DNA from: an uncultured Eubacteriales bacterium
Lineage (GTDB): Bacteria; Bacillota; Clostridia; Christensenellales; CAG-138
Direction of reading: 5' to 3'
Length of the DNA stretch: 64,000 nucleotides
Assembly: GCA_900540495.1 (NCBI GenBank)
Contig: UQGA01000008.1
Span: forward strand, 1 to 64,000
The position numbers and the translations under genes are program-made. The notes beneath the pieces are model-generated. The model worked only from the letters and a program-made list of their open reading frames with translations, was not told the origin of the DNA and made no database searches. Of this stretch, positions 57,116-64,000 are shown one piece after another. Numbering within the stretch: position 1 is the stretch's first letter; the number at the start of each line of letters is the position of its first letter.

Positions 57116-58370
57116 ACCGCCGGCCCCCACGATGGGCCCGTTTCGGCATCTGCGCGCGGCGGTCACAATGGTCGCGCGCAACGGAAAGGCCTACCGGAAG
57201 CTCTCCATCACGGTGGTGCTCACGTTCACCATCCTGCTGGGCTACATGGCGTCCATCGACGCGGACCTTTTCAACCGGTATGCTTTCCTTTCCTCGCTGC
57301 CGCGCGAGGTCGTCGTCGCATACACCTATGACGCAACAGCGCACCATGCGTTTTTAAGCCAGCTGCACAGCACCGTTTCCGACGCAAACGAATACTCCTA
57401 TTATCGCCTGCCCGTCCAACTGGATGATTACTGCATCGATGGGGCGGAAGCGGCCTTCATAGCCGAAGGCGTCTTCCTGCCGGACGGGGGCGTAACCGCA
57501 CCGTACTTTCAGGAGGGCTTGATCGGCACCACGGCATTCGTTCAGCCGCTGCAGATGCTCTCCGGCAAGCCGGTTTTCCAGATCGCCCCGGACGAGGTCA
57601 TCATCAACGAGAGCTTTTACAAAGCGTTGACAAAAGGCGGCGGCGAACCGCCGACCACGATCAGCGCCCACTTCAATGTCGGCGACGGGAGGGTGCTCTT
57701 CTGGCTGCTCAAGATCGTCGGCGTCTGCGAAGACCAGCAACAGAATCGTTTCTTTGTGGAAAACGGATCGCAGATTGGCTGCGTGAGCCTGTTTTTGAAC
57801 CAGTCGCTCCTGGACGAAGTATCGCTCGACGAGATGGACGGCGTTTGCTACGCCACGTTCACCAGCAGCGACACGCCGCAAGAGGTCATCTCCTGCGCCA
57901 GGTCGCTTGATATGCCCGCGCAGGGCGTTGCGCTCGCGCAGGATGAGGCGAACAGGGTGCTCTTCACGGAGAGCAGGGCCAAAGGCGTGACGGCGGCGGT
58001 CATGCTGATCCTGCTGGCAATCAACCTGTACAGCAGCTTTTCCAACGTGCTGGAAACCCGGTGTTTCGAAATCGGCGTCAAGCGCGCGCTGGGCGCCTCC
58101 CGCTTCGACATCATGCGGCAATTCCTCTACGAAGGCGCGCTCGTGCTGGGCGCCGATACCATCTTGTCCGTCGTGGCGGTGCTGGACTGCATGCTGGTGT
58201 ATAAGGCATGGAATCTCTGGAATGCGGGCAGGGTGTGGACCATCTATATCGCCCCCAGCTCGTGGCAGATCTTCTTCTCGTGCAGCCTGCTGCTGACGGC
58301 CGCGTTCAGCCTGCTGTTCGCCTACCGGGCCACGCAGGTGGAGATCATCGCCAACCTCAAGGGCGAATAG
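57108..58370 (+). CDS. MacB/FtsX-type ABC transporter permease
   Basis: A 420-aa permease with the FtsX-like layout: one N-terminal helix (about 30-50), a large extracytoplasmic domain (about 55-285), then three helices (about 292-312, 340-365 and 385-407). The short coupling motif LETRCFEIGVKRALGASRFDIMRQFLYEG is the family signature. The substrate could be a peptide, a lipoprotein or a signal; nothing here settles it. It is last in the locus before a convergent hairpin. Confidence 0.9.
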   Translation: MRRPPAPTMGPFRHLRAAVTMVARNGKAYRKLSITVVLTFTILLGYMASIDADLFNRYAFLSSLPREVVVAYTYDATAHHAFLSQLHSTVSDANEYSYYRLPVQLDDYCIDGAEAAFIAEGVFLPDGGVTAPYFQEGLIGTTAFVQPLQMLSGKPVFQIAPDEVIINESFYKALTKGGGEPPTTISAHFNVGDGRVLFWLLKIVGVCEDQQQNRFFVENGSQIGCVSLFLNQSLLDEVSLDEMDGVCYATFTSSDTPQEVISCARSLDMPAQGVALAQDEANRVLFTESRAKGVTAAVMLILLAINLYSSFSNVLETRCFEIGVKRALGASRFDIMRQFLYEGALVLGADTILSVVAVLDCMLVYKAWNLWNAGRVWTIYIAPSSWQIFFSCSLLLTAAFSLLFAYRATQVEIIANLKGE

Positions 58371-58407
58371 CGCCGGACCGCGCGCCGCAGCCCGGCGGCA
58401 GAAGAAA

Positions 58408-58435
58408 GCCGCCCCCGGCACAGTCCGGGGGCGGC
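58408..58435. terminator. Hairpin between permease and BTAD regulator genes
   Basis: A perfect 11-bp stem GCCGCCCCCGG/CCGGGGGCGGC with a 6-nt loop lies between the convergent genes. The minus-strand tail TTTCTTCT is U-rich, while the plus-strand tail is not, so it best serves the leftward regulator transcript. Bases 58436-58553 hold nothing else recognised. Confidence 0.6.
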
Positions 58436-58553
58436 CGAAACGTTTTGGCCGGCCGCCATGTATGCGGTTGACGAGCCACCGGCCGCGGCCAAACCGGTAT
58501 CCGAAACGGTTTTGCGCCGATGCACGGCGCAGCGCCGTCCAGATGCAGGCCGG

Positions 58554-59678
58554 TTATGCGCGCAGCAGATGCAGCCGGAAGGAGAGCCGGCCGCTGTCCG
58601 CCAGGCCCGTCTCCTCGAGGAAAGCGAGCTTGATGCGCTCGATCAGCGCCCGGCCCGCTTCATAATCCGCCGCCGTCAGCAACACAGCGACCTTCGCGCC
58701 GTCATGCGCGACCGCATCGCCGGGGCGGAGCATCCGGACAGCCAGCCCGCACAGGCGCCCGGCCTGCGCCCGGCCGGCGTCGTCCGCATCGCCGAGCGTC
58801 ATCACGCACAACAACTGTACCGTCACCGTGCGCTCGGTGAGCGCCCGCTCCACCCGGCAGAGATCGAGGAACGCCGGGTATTCGCACAGATACGCCCCTT
58901 CCTGCTCCGGCCCAATCGCCTGCAGCAGGTCCTCCATGGCCTGCCCGGCCTGCCGGTCGGCCTGCAGCACGGTATCGTAAGCGCTCTGGGCATCGCCGTC
59001 GGACAGCGCATCCTGCGCGCCATCCTGACGGGCCAGCGCAAGCACGTATTCGAGGCGCAGGCGCTCGTCGTTCACGCCGGCCTCCTGCGCCCGCCGGCAC
59101 AGATCCGCGACCTCGCCGTGCGCGCCGCGCGCCTTGAGCAGATCGATGAGCGCATACACGCAGCGGACGTATAGTTCCTGAAAATGGACGGTGATGGGGA
59201 CGATCCAGCTCTGCACCGCCGAAATCTGCAGCGGCGCGCGATACAGCTCGATCATACGGCGGTACAGGGGAAGGCGTGCCTCGTCGTCCGGGGCAAGCGC
59301 TTCCGCTTCGTCGGCAAGCTCTTCAAACTCGTATACGTCGACCTCGCAGTCCTTCAGCGCCGCATTCCACCGGTAGTAGCCACGCGAGGTGAGCACGGAG
59401 TGGTCCAGCGGCCCGATTCCTTCCCGCTCGACCATCCTCCGATAGCGGTGCAGCAGCGTGCGCAGCGCGGTGGCCGGATTGCGGCTCTCGCGGTCAGACC
59501 AGAGCGCGTCGAGCAGCTCGGCATGGGGAACGGGGCGTCCGCGTTGAAGAATCAGATATTCCAAAAAAAGATCCGTCTTGCGCGACTGCTGGAGCTGCCT
59601 CAAGACCGATTTCCCATCGGCAAGCACCTCCAGACCGCCAAAGAGATTGATCCTTACCTGCATGTGTGATTTGCCCAT
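58554..59678 (-). CDS. BTAD/SARP-type transcriptional regulator
   Basis: A 374-aa protein. It has an OmpR-like winged-helix N-terminus (VRINLFGGLEVLADGKSVLRQLQQSRKTDLFLEYLILQRGRPVPHAELLDALW, about 7-60, then LRTLLHRYRRMVE), a BTAD-like helical region (about 100-240) and a C-terminal domain with LLCVMTLGDADDAG. Regulators of this type control specialised or cell-envelope functions in Gram-positives. Convergent with the exporter-like locus, it is a plausible regulator of it. The ATG at 59678 gives MGKSHMQVRINLFGG; longer frames lack an SD. Confidence 0.85.
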   Translation of the reverse strand: MGKSHMQVRINLFGGLEVLADGKSVLRQLQQSRKTDLFLEYLILQRGRPVPHAELLDALWSDRESRNPATALRTLLHRYRRMVEREGIGPLDHSVLTSRGYYRWNAALKDCEVDVYEFEELADEAEALAPDDEARLPLYRRMIELYRAPLQISAVQSWIVPITVHFQELYVRCVYALIDLLKARGAHGEVADLCRRAQEAGVNDERLRLEYVLALARQDGAQDALSDGDAQSAYDTVLQADRQAGQAMEDLLQAIGPEQEGAYLCEYPAFLDLCRVERALTERTVTVQLLCVMTLGDADDAGRAQAGRLCGLAVRMLRPGDAVAHDGAKVAVLLTAADYEAGRALIERIKLAFLEETGLADSGRLSFRLHLLRA

Positions 59679-59741
59679 CGCTGTGTTTCCTTCCCGGTTC
59701 GGCGGATTGCACGCGTGCGCGTGCCAATAAAACCTTTTTTC

Positions 59742-59771
59742 ATTATAATACAGATTTCCGGAAATAAGCAA
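59742..59771 (-). promoter_or_regulatory. BTAD regulator promoter with palindromic spacer
   Basis: TTGCTT (complement of 59766-59771) and TATAAT (complement of 59742-59747) are 18 bp apart. The spacer contains the perfect 12-bp palindrome ATTTCCGGAAAT (59754-59765), an ideal operator for repression or autoregulation. The rest of 59772-59911 has no visible gene. Confidence 0.7.
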
Positions 59772-59911
59772 GCGCCCGCGGGCGGTCCAAAAATTTTTAC
59801 AATTCCATCAAATTCCTGCGCCGCCGGGCGGAGGTTGGAAAACGAAACAGCGCCGACGGACCGGACCGGCAAAGTGTCCCCCGAGCAGGCCCAGAACGGG
59901 ATGCGGCGCCC

Positions 59912-59940
59912 AAAAAGGCGCCCGGCCGAATCCGGGCGCC
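59912..59940 (-). terminator. Terminator after the G5/M23 gene
   Basis: A 9-bp perfect stem GGCGCCCGG/CCGGGCGCC with a 6-nt loop is followed by TTTTT on the minus strand, 40 bp after the M23 gene's stop. Confidence 0.85.
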
Positions 59941-59980
59941 ATCGCAATCGTTCCGCGGTTCCCGCGACAGGCACGGTTTT

Positions 59981-61120
59981 CTACAGATAGGGGACGGGGT
60001 TATGCGGCACGCTGTCGATCAACAGCTCGTAATGCAGGTGCGCCTGTTCGTCCACATCGTCCGGTTCGGCAAGCACGGCGACCACCTCGCCGCGGAACAC
60101 GCGCTGATGCAGCTCCACCTCCACCTCGTCGCAATGCGTCAACCGGGACACAAAGCCGTTGCCGTGATCAATATCGATCACAAACCCGTATTCCCCGCGT
60201 TCGCCGCAATAGACGATGATGCCCTCCTCCGGCGCAAGGATCTGCGTGCCGGCGCGCACCTGATAGTCCACGCCCCAGTGCATCTCGCCGTTGCGGGTGC
60301 CGAAATAGGAGCTGATGCGCCCGTTGCGGATGGGCGCCGCAAAATCAAGGTCGCCCGCGTCGCGCCCGGCCTCTCCCTCGTCCTTGCCCGGCTCCTCATT
60401 CGGCGTTTTCGATGCATAGGTCCCCGTGCGCACGATCGTTGCGCGCGCCTCCGTCAACGTTTCGCTGGCCGGATCGCCGCCGGAAACGAGCTCGCCCGCA
60501 CGATAGGTGAGTTGCGTCGTCGTCGCCACATAGGCGGGCGCGCCAAACTGCGAAACAATGCGGGTGCCCTTGGCCAACGCCGCGTCCTCGCGCGTCTGCA
60601 GCTCCGTGTCGGACGCCGCCTGTACCTCCCGCCGCTCCGTCTCGAGCAGTACGGGCACGAGCGACGGCGTTTCCAGCAGGCGTGCGACCGCCTCCGCCCG
60701 CTCGCTCAGTTGCAGCACGCCGGACGCCTCCACGATGAGCAGTTCACAATCGAACGTCGCATGGAGCGCGCGCTCGTTCTCCCCATCGGTCATGCAGGCG
60801 GCAAGGTACTCCGTCAGCGCCGCTTCCGCTTCGGCCCGGGAGGAAAGGGTCAGCACCGGCACCCCGTCGGAAAGAATCTCCACGGCGCCCTCGGGCATCG
60901 GATAACGCACCGGGGTCGGCTCCGGCGTCGGCTCAAGCCGCAGGATCTCCGGTTGCAGCTCCTCGACCTGCACGACGCTGCCCGACCCGTCCGAATCCTC
61001 CACCGCAACGCCATGGCGGCCGGTCAGCATCGCAAACAGACACAGCCCGGCGAGCAGGGCGGCCGTCAGCAGCGTACACAAGAGGGTAAAGTTCGGTTTT
61101 TTTCGATCCTTCTTCTCCAT
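59981..61120 (-). CDS. Murein DD-endopeptidase-like M23 protein with G5-like domain
   Basis: A 379-aa envelope protein. It has a basic start, a signal-anchor helix (about 12-34), and a Pro/Thr linker. A G5-like module (TELQTREDAALAKGTRIVSQFG...RAGELVSGGDPASETLTEARATIVRTGT, about 165-235) precedes an M23 domain (about 255-379). The M23 zinc ligands are intact: MHWGVDYQ and HLHYEL. It likely cleaves peptidoglycan cross-links or peptides. It lies 19 bp after the SpoIID-like gene, probably cotranscribed. Confidence 0.92.
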   Translation of the reverse strand: MEKKDRKKPNFTLLCTLLTAALLAGLCLFAMLTGRHGVAVEDSDGSGSVVQVEELQPEILRLEPTPEPTPVRYPMPEGAVEILSDGVPVLTLSSRAEAEAALTEYLAACMTDGENERALHATFDCELLIVEASGVLQLSERAEAVARLLETPSLVPVLLETERREVQAASDTELQTREDAALAKGTRIVSQFGAPAYVATTTQLTYRAGELVSGGDPASETLTEARATIVRTGTYASKTPNEEPGKDEGEAGRDAGDLDFAAPIRNGRISSYFGTRNGEMHWGVDYQVRAGTQILAPEEGIIVYCGERGEYGFVIDIDHGNGFVSRLTHCDEVEVELHQRVFRGEVVAVLAEPDDVDEQAHLHYELLIDSVPHNPVPYL

Positions 61121-61139
61121 AACCCGGTTCTCTTGGCCG

Positions 61140-64000
61140 TCAGTTCATGAGGATGCACTTGGCGACGCAATAGCCCTGCTTCCCGTTGAAGGTGACGTAC
61201 GCCCATTCGCCGCTGATGCTGTGCACCGTCACCGTGTAGCCGATGCGCATGGACAGCAGCGCCTTGGAATCGGCTTCGCTGCCCGGTTTGTCCCGCAACA
61301 CCAGCAAGCCCGTGTTGACAACGCCCTGCCCCGTGGTGGCCTGCGAATCGTTCCCCTCCGCGCCGTCGGCCGTGATCGTCACGTATTTGCCGAATACAAA
61401 GCCCTCCAGCCCGCTTTCGTCCACGCGCACGCGATACCAGCTCCCCTCGCTGCCGAGGATCGTCAGCGCCGTGCGCTTTCCGAGCTTGCCAAGGCTGGTA
61501 TACGCGGTGGACGGGCCGGTGCGGATGTTCACGCCCGTGGCGTTGATCTGCCCGGCGCCCATCTCCTCGCCGGAGGCGCCGGAGGCGCTGCCGGTGAGCG
61601 TGACGTACTTGGCGTATACATAGCCGTCCTTGTCGAGCGAAAGCACCCGTACCCGGTACCAGTTGCCCACCTTTTCATAGATGCCAAGCTGTTCCGGCCG
61701 GTCGAGCTTGGCCATGCTGGTCGTCGAAGTGGACGGCCCCTTGCGGAAGTTGACGCGCGTGGCGTTGATCTGCCCGTAGGCCAGGAAGGCGGGCGTCTCC
61801 ACCGCCGGCGTCGGCGTTGCCGCCCCGGAAACTGTACCGGCCGGCGTAGGCGTCGTCCCGCCGGAACCCGTTCCTTCCGGCGTCGGGGTCGCGTCCTGCG
61901 CGTCCGCCGTCGGCACCGGGATCGGGCCGTCTTCCTGCGGGGTGGCCGTGGGCGACGCGCCGGCCGGCGTCGGGGTGGCGGACGGAGTTGCGGCGGGCGG
62001 AGTCGCCGCCGCCGTGCTGACGGTCACATAATTCCTGATGATGTATCCGGTCTGCCCGGTCGCGTCCACCCGCACGCGATACCAGCCCTGCTCGAGCGCG
62101 TTGATGGTCACCTGGATGTTGCGGTCCAGCTTGCCGAGGCTGCTGTAACCCGTGGACGGACCGGTGCGGATGTTCACGGCTGCGGCGTTGACGTAGCCGC
62201 GCGCCAGAGCGGCATCCGAGGTCATGGCCACATAATCGGAATGGATATAGCCCGTCATTCCGGTTGCGTCCACCCGCACGGCGTACCACTCGCCGGACAG
62301 GCCGCTCACGGTCAAAATCGTATTGTTGGCCAGCGTGGCGACGCTGACGCTCGAAGAGGATGCGCTCTTGCGCAGGTTCACGGCGCTGCCCTTTACGCGC
62401 GCAGAGGCGATCACCGGTTCGGAGGCGCCGCCGGTGCCGCCCACGGTGGTCTGCTCCTCCGGCAGGGTATAGGAATAGGAGGAAAGCGTCGCGCCGCCGT
62501 AATAATAGGCGAGGATTTCGCGGTACGTTTTGCCCTCATTTGCCATCTGCTGCGCGCCGCGCTGGCTCATGCCCACGCCGTGCCCGTAGCGGGCGTGCGT
62601 AATCGTAAATCCACCGTCCGAGGGGGTGGCATAGTAGATGCGCAGGTTGGTCGCCGTAAACAGCCCCGCCTCCGCCATCGCCGCAAACGGGATGGTAAAC
62701 GTGACCGGCACCTCCGCAATCTCGCTGAGCGTGGCGGAAAGTGACGGCGCAGGCGCCGGCGTTTGCGTAGGGGCGGGCGATGGGGTCGGTTCCTCCGAAG
62801 GCGCAGGCGTACTCTCCGCCTGTTCGTCCTCCGCCTCGCCGCTTGCGGGCGTGCCGGTCGGCGTTTCCCCCTCCGGCTCCCCGTCTACCGGTACCGGCGC
62901 TGCGGCGACAACCGTCGTCACAGCTGCACCGGCCTGGCTCTGCGAGCGCATTGCCTCTGCCGAAAGCGGTACGGGGCCGCCTTCCGTCGTCCCCTCCGCC
63001 GGCGTCGGCGTGGCCGGCGTCGGCGTGGCCGGCGTCGGCGTGGCGGGCGCCGGCGTGGCGGACGACGACCCGGCATCCTCGTCGCGCACGACCGTGACCA
63101 GCGCCGTAAACACCGCGTTGGTGTGGTCTAGTCCCTCCATGCCGCCGGCATCGTCCGTGGACACCACGCTCGTGATGCGGGAAAGTCCCTCGAACAAATA
63201 TCCGTCCGGAATGCTGCCGGGCGATGCGATCGCCGCGGAAAGCGCCTCCATCACAAGCGTGTAGAGCGCATCGTTCCGCACGCTTTTCTCGGTAAACTCC
63301 GACGGGATGAACAGCGTCTCGCGCGGGCTCAGGCTGTTTTTCATGTCATAGTCGTCATAGCCGGAGCTGTACCCCGCGTCATATGCCGTCCCGCCCGACC
63401 AGTTGTCCGATGGTTTGTTCATATATCCGCCGTTGCTGGCCGAATAGTAGCAGGGCATGACCGCCCCGTTGAGCAGCAGGACGACGTTCATCGTGGCGTC
63501 GACGGCTTCGATCACATTTGTATTGGCGCTGTTATAACCCTTGTAGACCTGATCGGACGCCGTGTCGCCGATATCGTACGCGCCGCTGCTGCCCAGCCGC
63601 GGCAGGGCATAGTTCTTTGCGGCGACCGCCTGCGCCTTGAGCGCCTCCAGCGGGAAGGAGTTGCTCATCTCATAGGCGACCACGCCATAGAGATAGTGCG
63701 AAAGCGGCACGCGATTGACCACTTGCAGCTCGCCGCCGTCGGCCGTTACGACGAGATGTCCCAGATAGGAGCGGCTGTAGCCGGCGACCGGCAACGTCAG
63801 ATGCCCGGCGGTGCGCGCCAGGTCCGTGCGCTCGATGGTCGCGCATGCGCCGCTGTACAACCTGCCGGCGGACGAGTGCGTCACGATCACGGAGGAACCG
63901 GAGGCGGTCAACGTGAGCTTGCCGCCGGTGAAGGTGTCATCCGACTCGACGAGCCGGTATGTCCCGGTCACCGTGACGGTCAGACTGGAGGCGCCCTCCG
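61140..64000 (-). CDS. SpoIID/LytB-domain protein with five SH3b repeats (5' end beyond window)
   Basis: The frame is open to the window edge, so the N-terminus is missing; a GTG at 63971 is inside the coding part. The SpoIID domain reads VNRVPLSHYLYGVVAYEMSNSFPLEALKAQAVAAKNYAL, has a long insert of Thr/Pro/Ala repeats (PATPTPATPTP), and ends with HARYGHGVGMSQRGAQQMANEGKTYREILAYYYGG, the glycan-lytic family end. Five SH3b domains follow (starting near SARVKGSAVNLRK, GYVNAAAVNIRTG, GQINATRVNFRKG, GQINATGVNIRTG and VVNTGLLVLRDK). This is far larger than sporulation SpoIID. It is probably a secreted wall-binding peptidoglycan hydrolase, cotranscribed with the M23 gene. Confidence 0.92.
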   Translation of the reverse strand, partial: EGASSLTVTVTGTYRLVESDDTFTGGKLTLTASGSSVIVTHSSAGRLYSGACATIERTDLARTAGHLTLPVAGYSRSYLGHLVVTADGGELQVVNRVPLSHYLYGVVAYEMSNSFPLEALKAQAVAAKNYALPRLGSSGAYDIGDTASDQVYKGYNSANTNVIEAVDATMNVVLLLNGAVMPCYYSASNGGYMNKPSDNWSGGTAYDAGYSSGYDDYDMKNSLSPRETLFIPSEFTEKSVRNDALYTLVMEALSAAIASPGSIPDGYLFEGLSRITSVVSTDDAGGMEGLDHTNAVFTALVTVVRDEDAGSSSATPAPATPTPATPTPATPTPAEGTTEGGPVPLSAEAMRSQSQAGAAVTTVVAAAPVPVDGEPEGETPTGTPASGEAEDEQAESTPAPSEEPTPSPAPTQTPAPAPSLSATLSEIAEVPVTFTIPFAAMAEAGLFTATNLRIYYATPSDGGFTITHARYGHGVGMSQRGAQQMANEGKTYREILAYYYGGATLSSYSYTLPEEQTTVGGTGGASEPVIASARVKGSAVNLRKSASSSSVSVATLANNTILTVSGLSGEWYAVRVDATGMTGYIHSDYVAMTSDAALARGYVNAAAVNIRTGPSTGYSSLGKLDRNIQVTINALEQGWYRVRVDATGQTGYIIRNYVTVSTAAATPPAATPSATPTPAGASPTATPQEDGPIPVPTADAQDATPTPEGTGSGGTTPTPAGTVSGAATPTPAVETPAFLAYGQINATRVNFRKGPSTSTTSMAKLDRPEQLGIYEKVGNWYRVRVLSLDKDGYVYAKYVTLTGSASGASGEEMGAGQINATGVNIRTGPSTAYTSLGKLGKRTALTILGSEGSWYRVRVDESGLEGFVFGKYVTITADGAEGNDSQATTGQGVVNTGLLVLRDKPGSEADSKALLSMRIGYTVTVHSISGEWAYVTFNGKQGYCVAKCILMN
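61800..62030 (-). repeat. Thr/Pro/Ala-rich low-complexity linker in the SpoIID-like gene
   Basis: Repeated TPAG/TPTP-type codons form a linker between the second and third SH3b domains. A separate short run of identical GGCGTCGGCGTGGCC units at about 63001-63060 encodes ATPTP repeats within the SpoIID domain insert. Both are prone to copy-number change. Confidence 0.7.

Overview
The window comes from a GC-rich (about 65% in most sampled lines), endospore-forming member of the Clostridia. The evidence is the Clostridia-like 5' third of a 16S rRNA, an L27 protein with the Firmicutes-type cleavable N-terminus next to its protease Prp, sporulation genes (spoIIE, spoIIGA, sigE and an spoIVFA/spoIVFB pair), a T7-tailed tRNA operon, and DapL-type lysine synthesis. 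The species cannot be named from what is visible.

Layout. Bases 1-528 are the 5' part of a 16S gene read leftwards, with a consensus promoter. A divergent unit carries a short alanyl-tRNA synthetase, a DUF695/RraB-like protein and an amidase lipoprotein. Bases 4.5-8.7 kb hold the leftward rpmH-rnpA-yidD-yidC-khpB(jag)-mnmE cluster, preceded by a PIN/TRAM protein and a CarD regulator rather than dnaA. Bases 10.5-17 kb hold a Tim44-like membrane protein and then a selenium module: DUF3343, TusA-like, YedE, cysteine desulfurase, SelD, YqeB and YqeC. This is the set associated with selenium-dependent molybdenum hydroxylases rather than with selenocysteine. Bases 17.3-24 kb carry rpmA-prp-rplU, RNase G, a paired radical-SAM/DUF2344 set, and the spoIVFB/spoIVFA-like pair.

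Bases 24-35 kb are more mixed: an EEP-family hydrolase, a lipoprotein L,D-transpeptidase with a repeat tail, malic enzyme, a GNAT acetyltransferase, an MTA phosphorylase-like enzyme, a MarR regulator with two operator-like inverted repeats ahead of a heterodimeric ABC exporter, and a lipoprotein that appears to have lost its stop codon. Bases 35.6-48.4 kb hold a beta-CASP MBL-fold protein, an orphan Spo0A-C-like protein, dgt-dnaG-rpoD, the convergent spoIIE-spoIIGA-sigE run, and dapL-tmk with a zinc-ribbon protein.

A lower-GC stretch (48.8-52.7 kb) bounded by tRNA genes carries homoserine dehydrogenase, a fusion of an ECF transporter S-component to type II pantothenate kinase, and a degenerate LCP-like protein. 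A five-gene tRNA operon (Val-Asp-Phe-Gly-Cys) follows. Bases 53.2-59.8 kb form an accessory locus: a G-rich repeat tract, an unknown secreted protein, an unknown lipoprotein, a periplasmic-adaptor-like protein, a MacB-type ATPase and permease, and a convergent BTAD/SARP-type regulator. The window ends in a G5/M23 peptidase and a SpoIID-like protein with five SH3b repeats that runs off the edge.

The most unusual items are the transporter-kinase fusion, the stop-loss lipoprotein with a nearby copy of its ancestral tail, the uncharacterised secretion-like locus, the long spoIIGA/sigE overlap, and a possible structured RNA between the amidase and mnmE genes.
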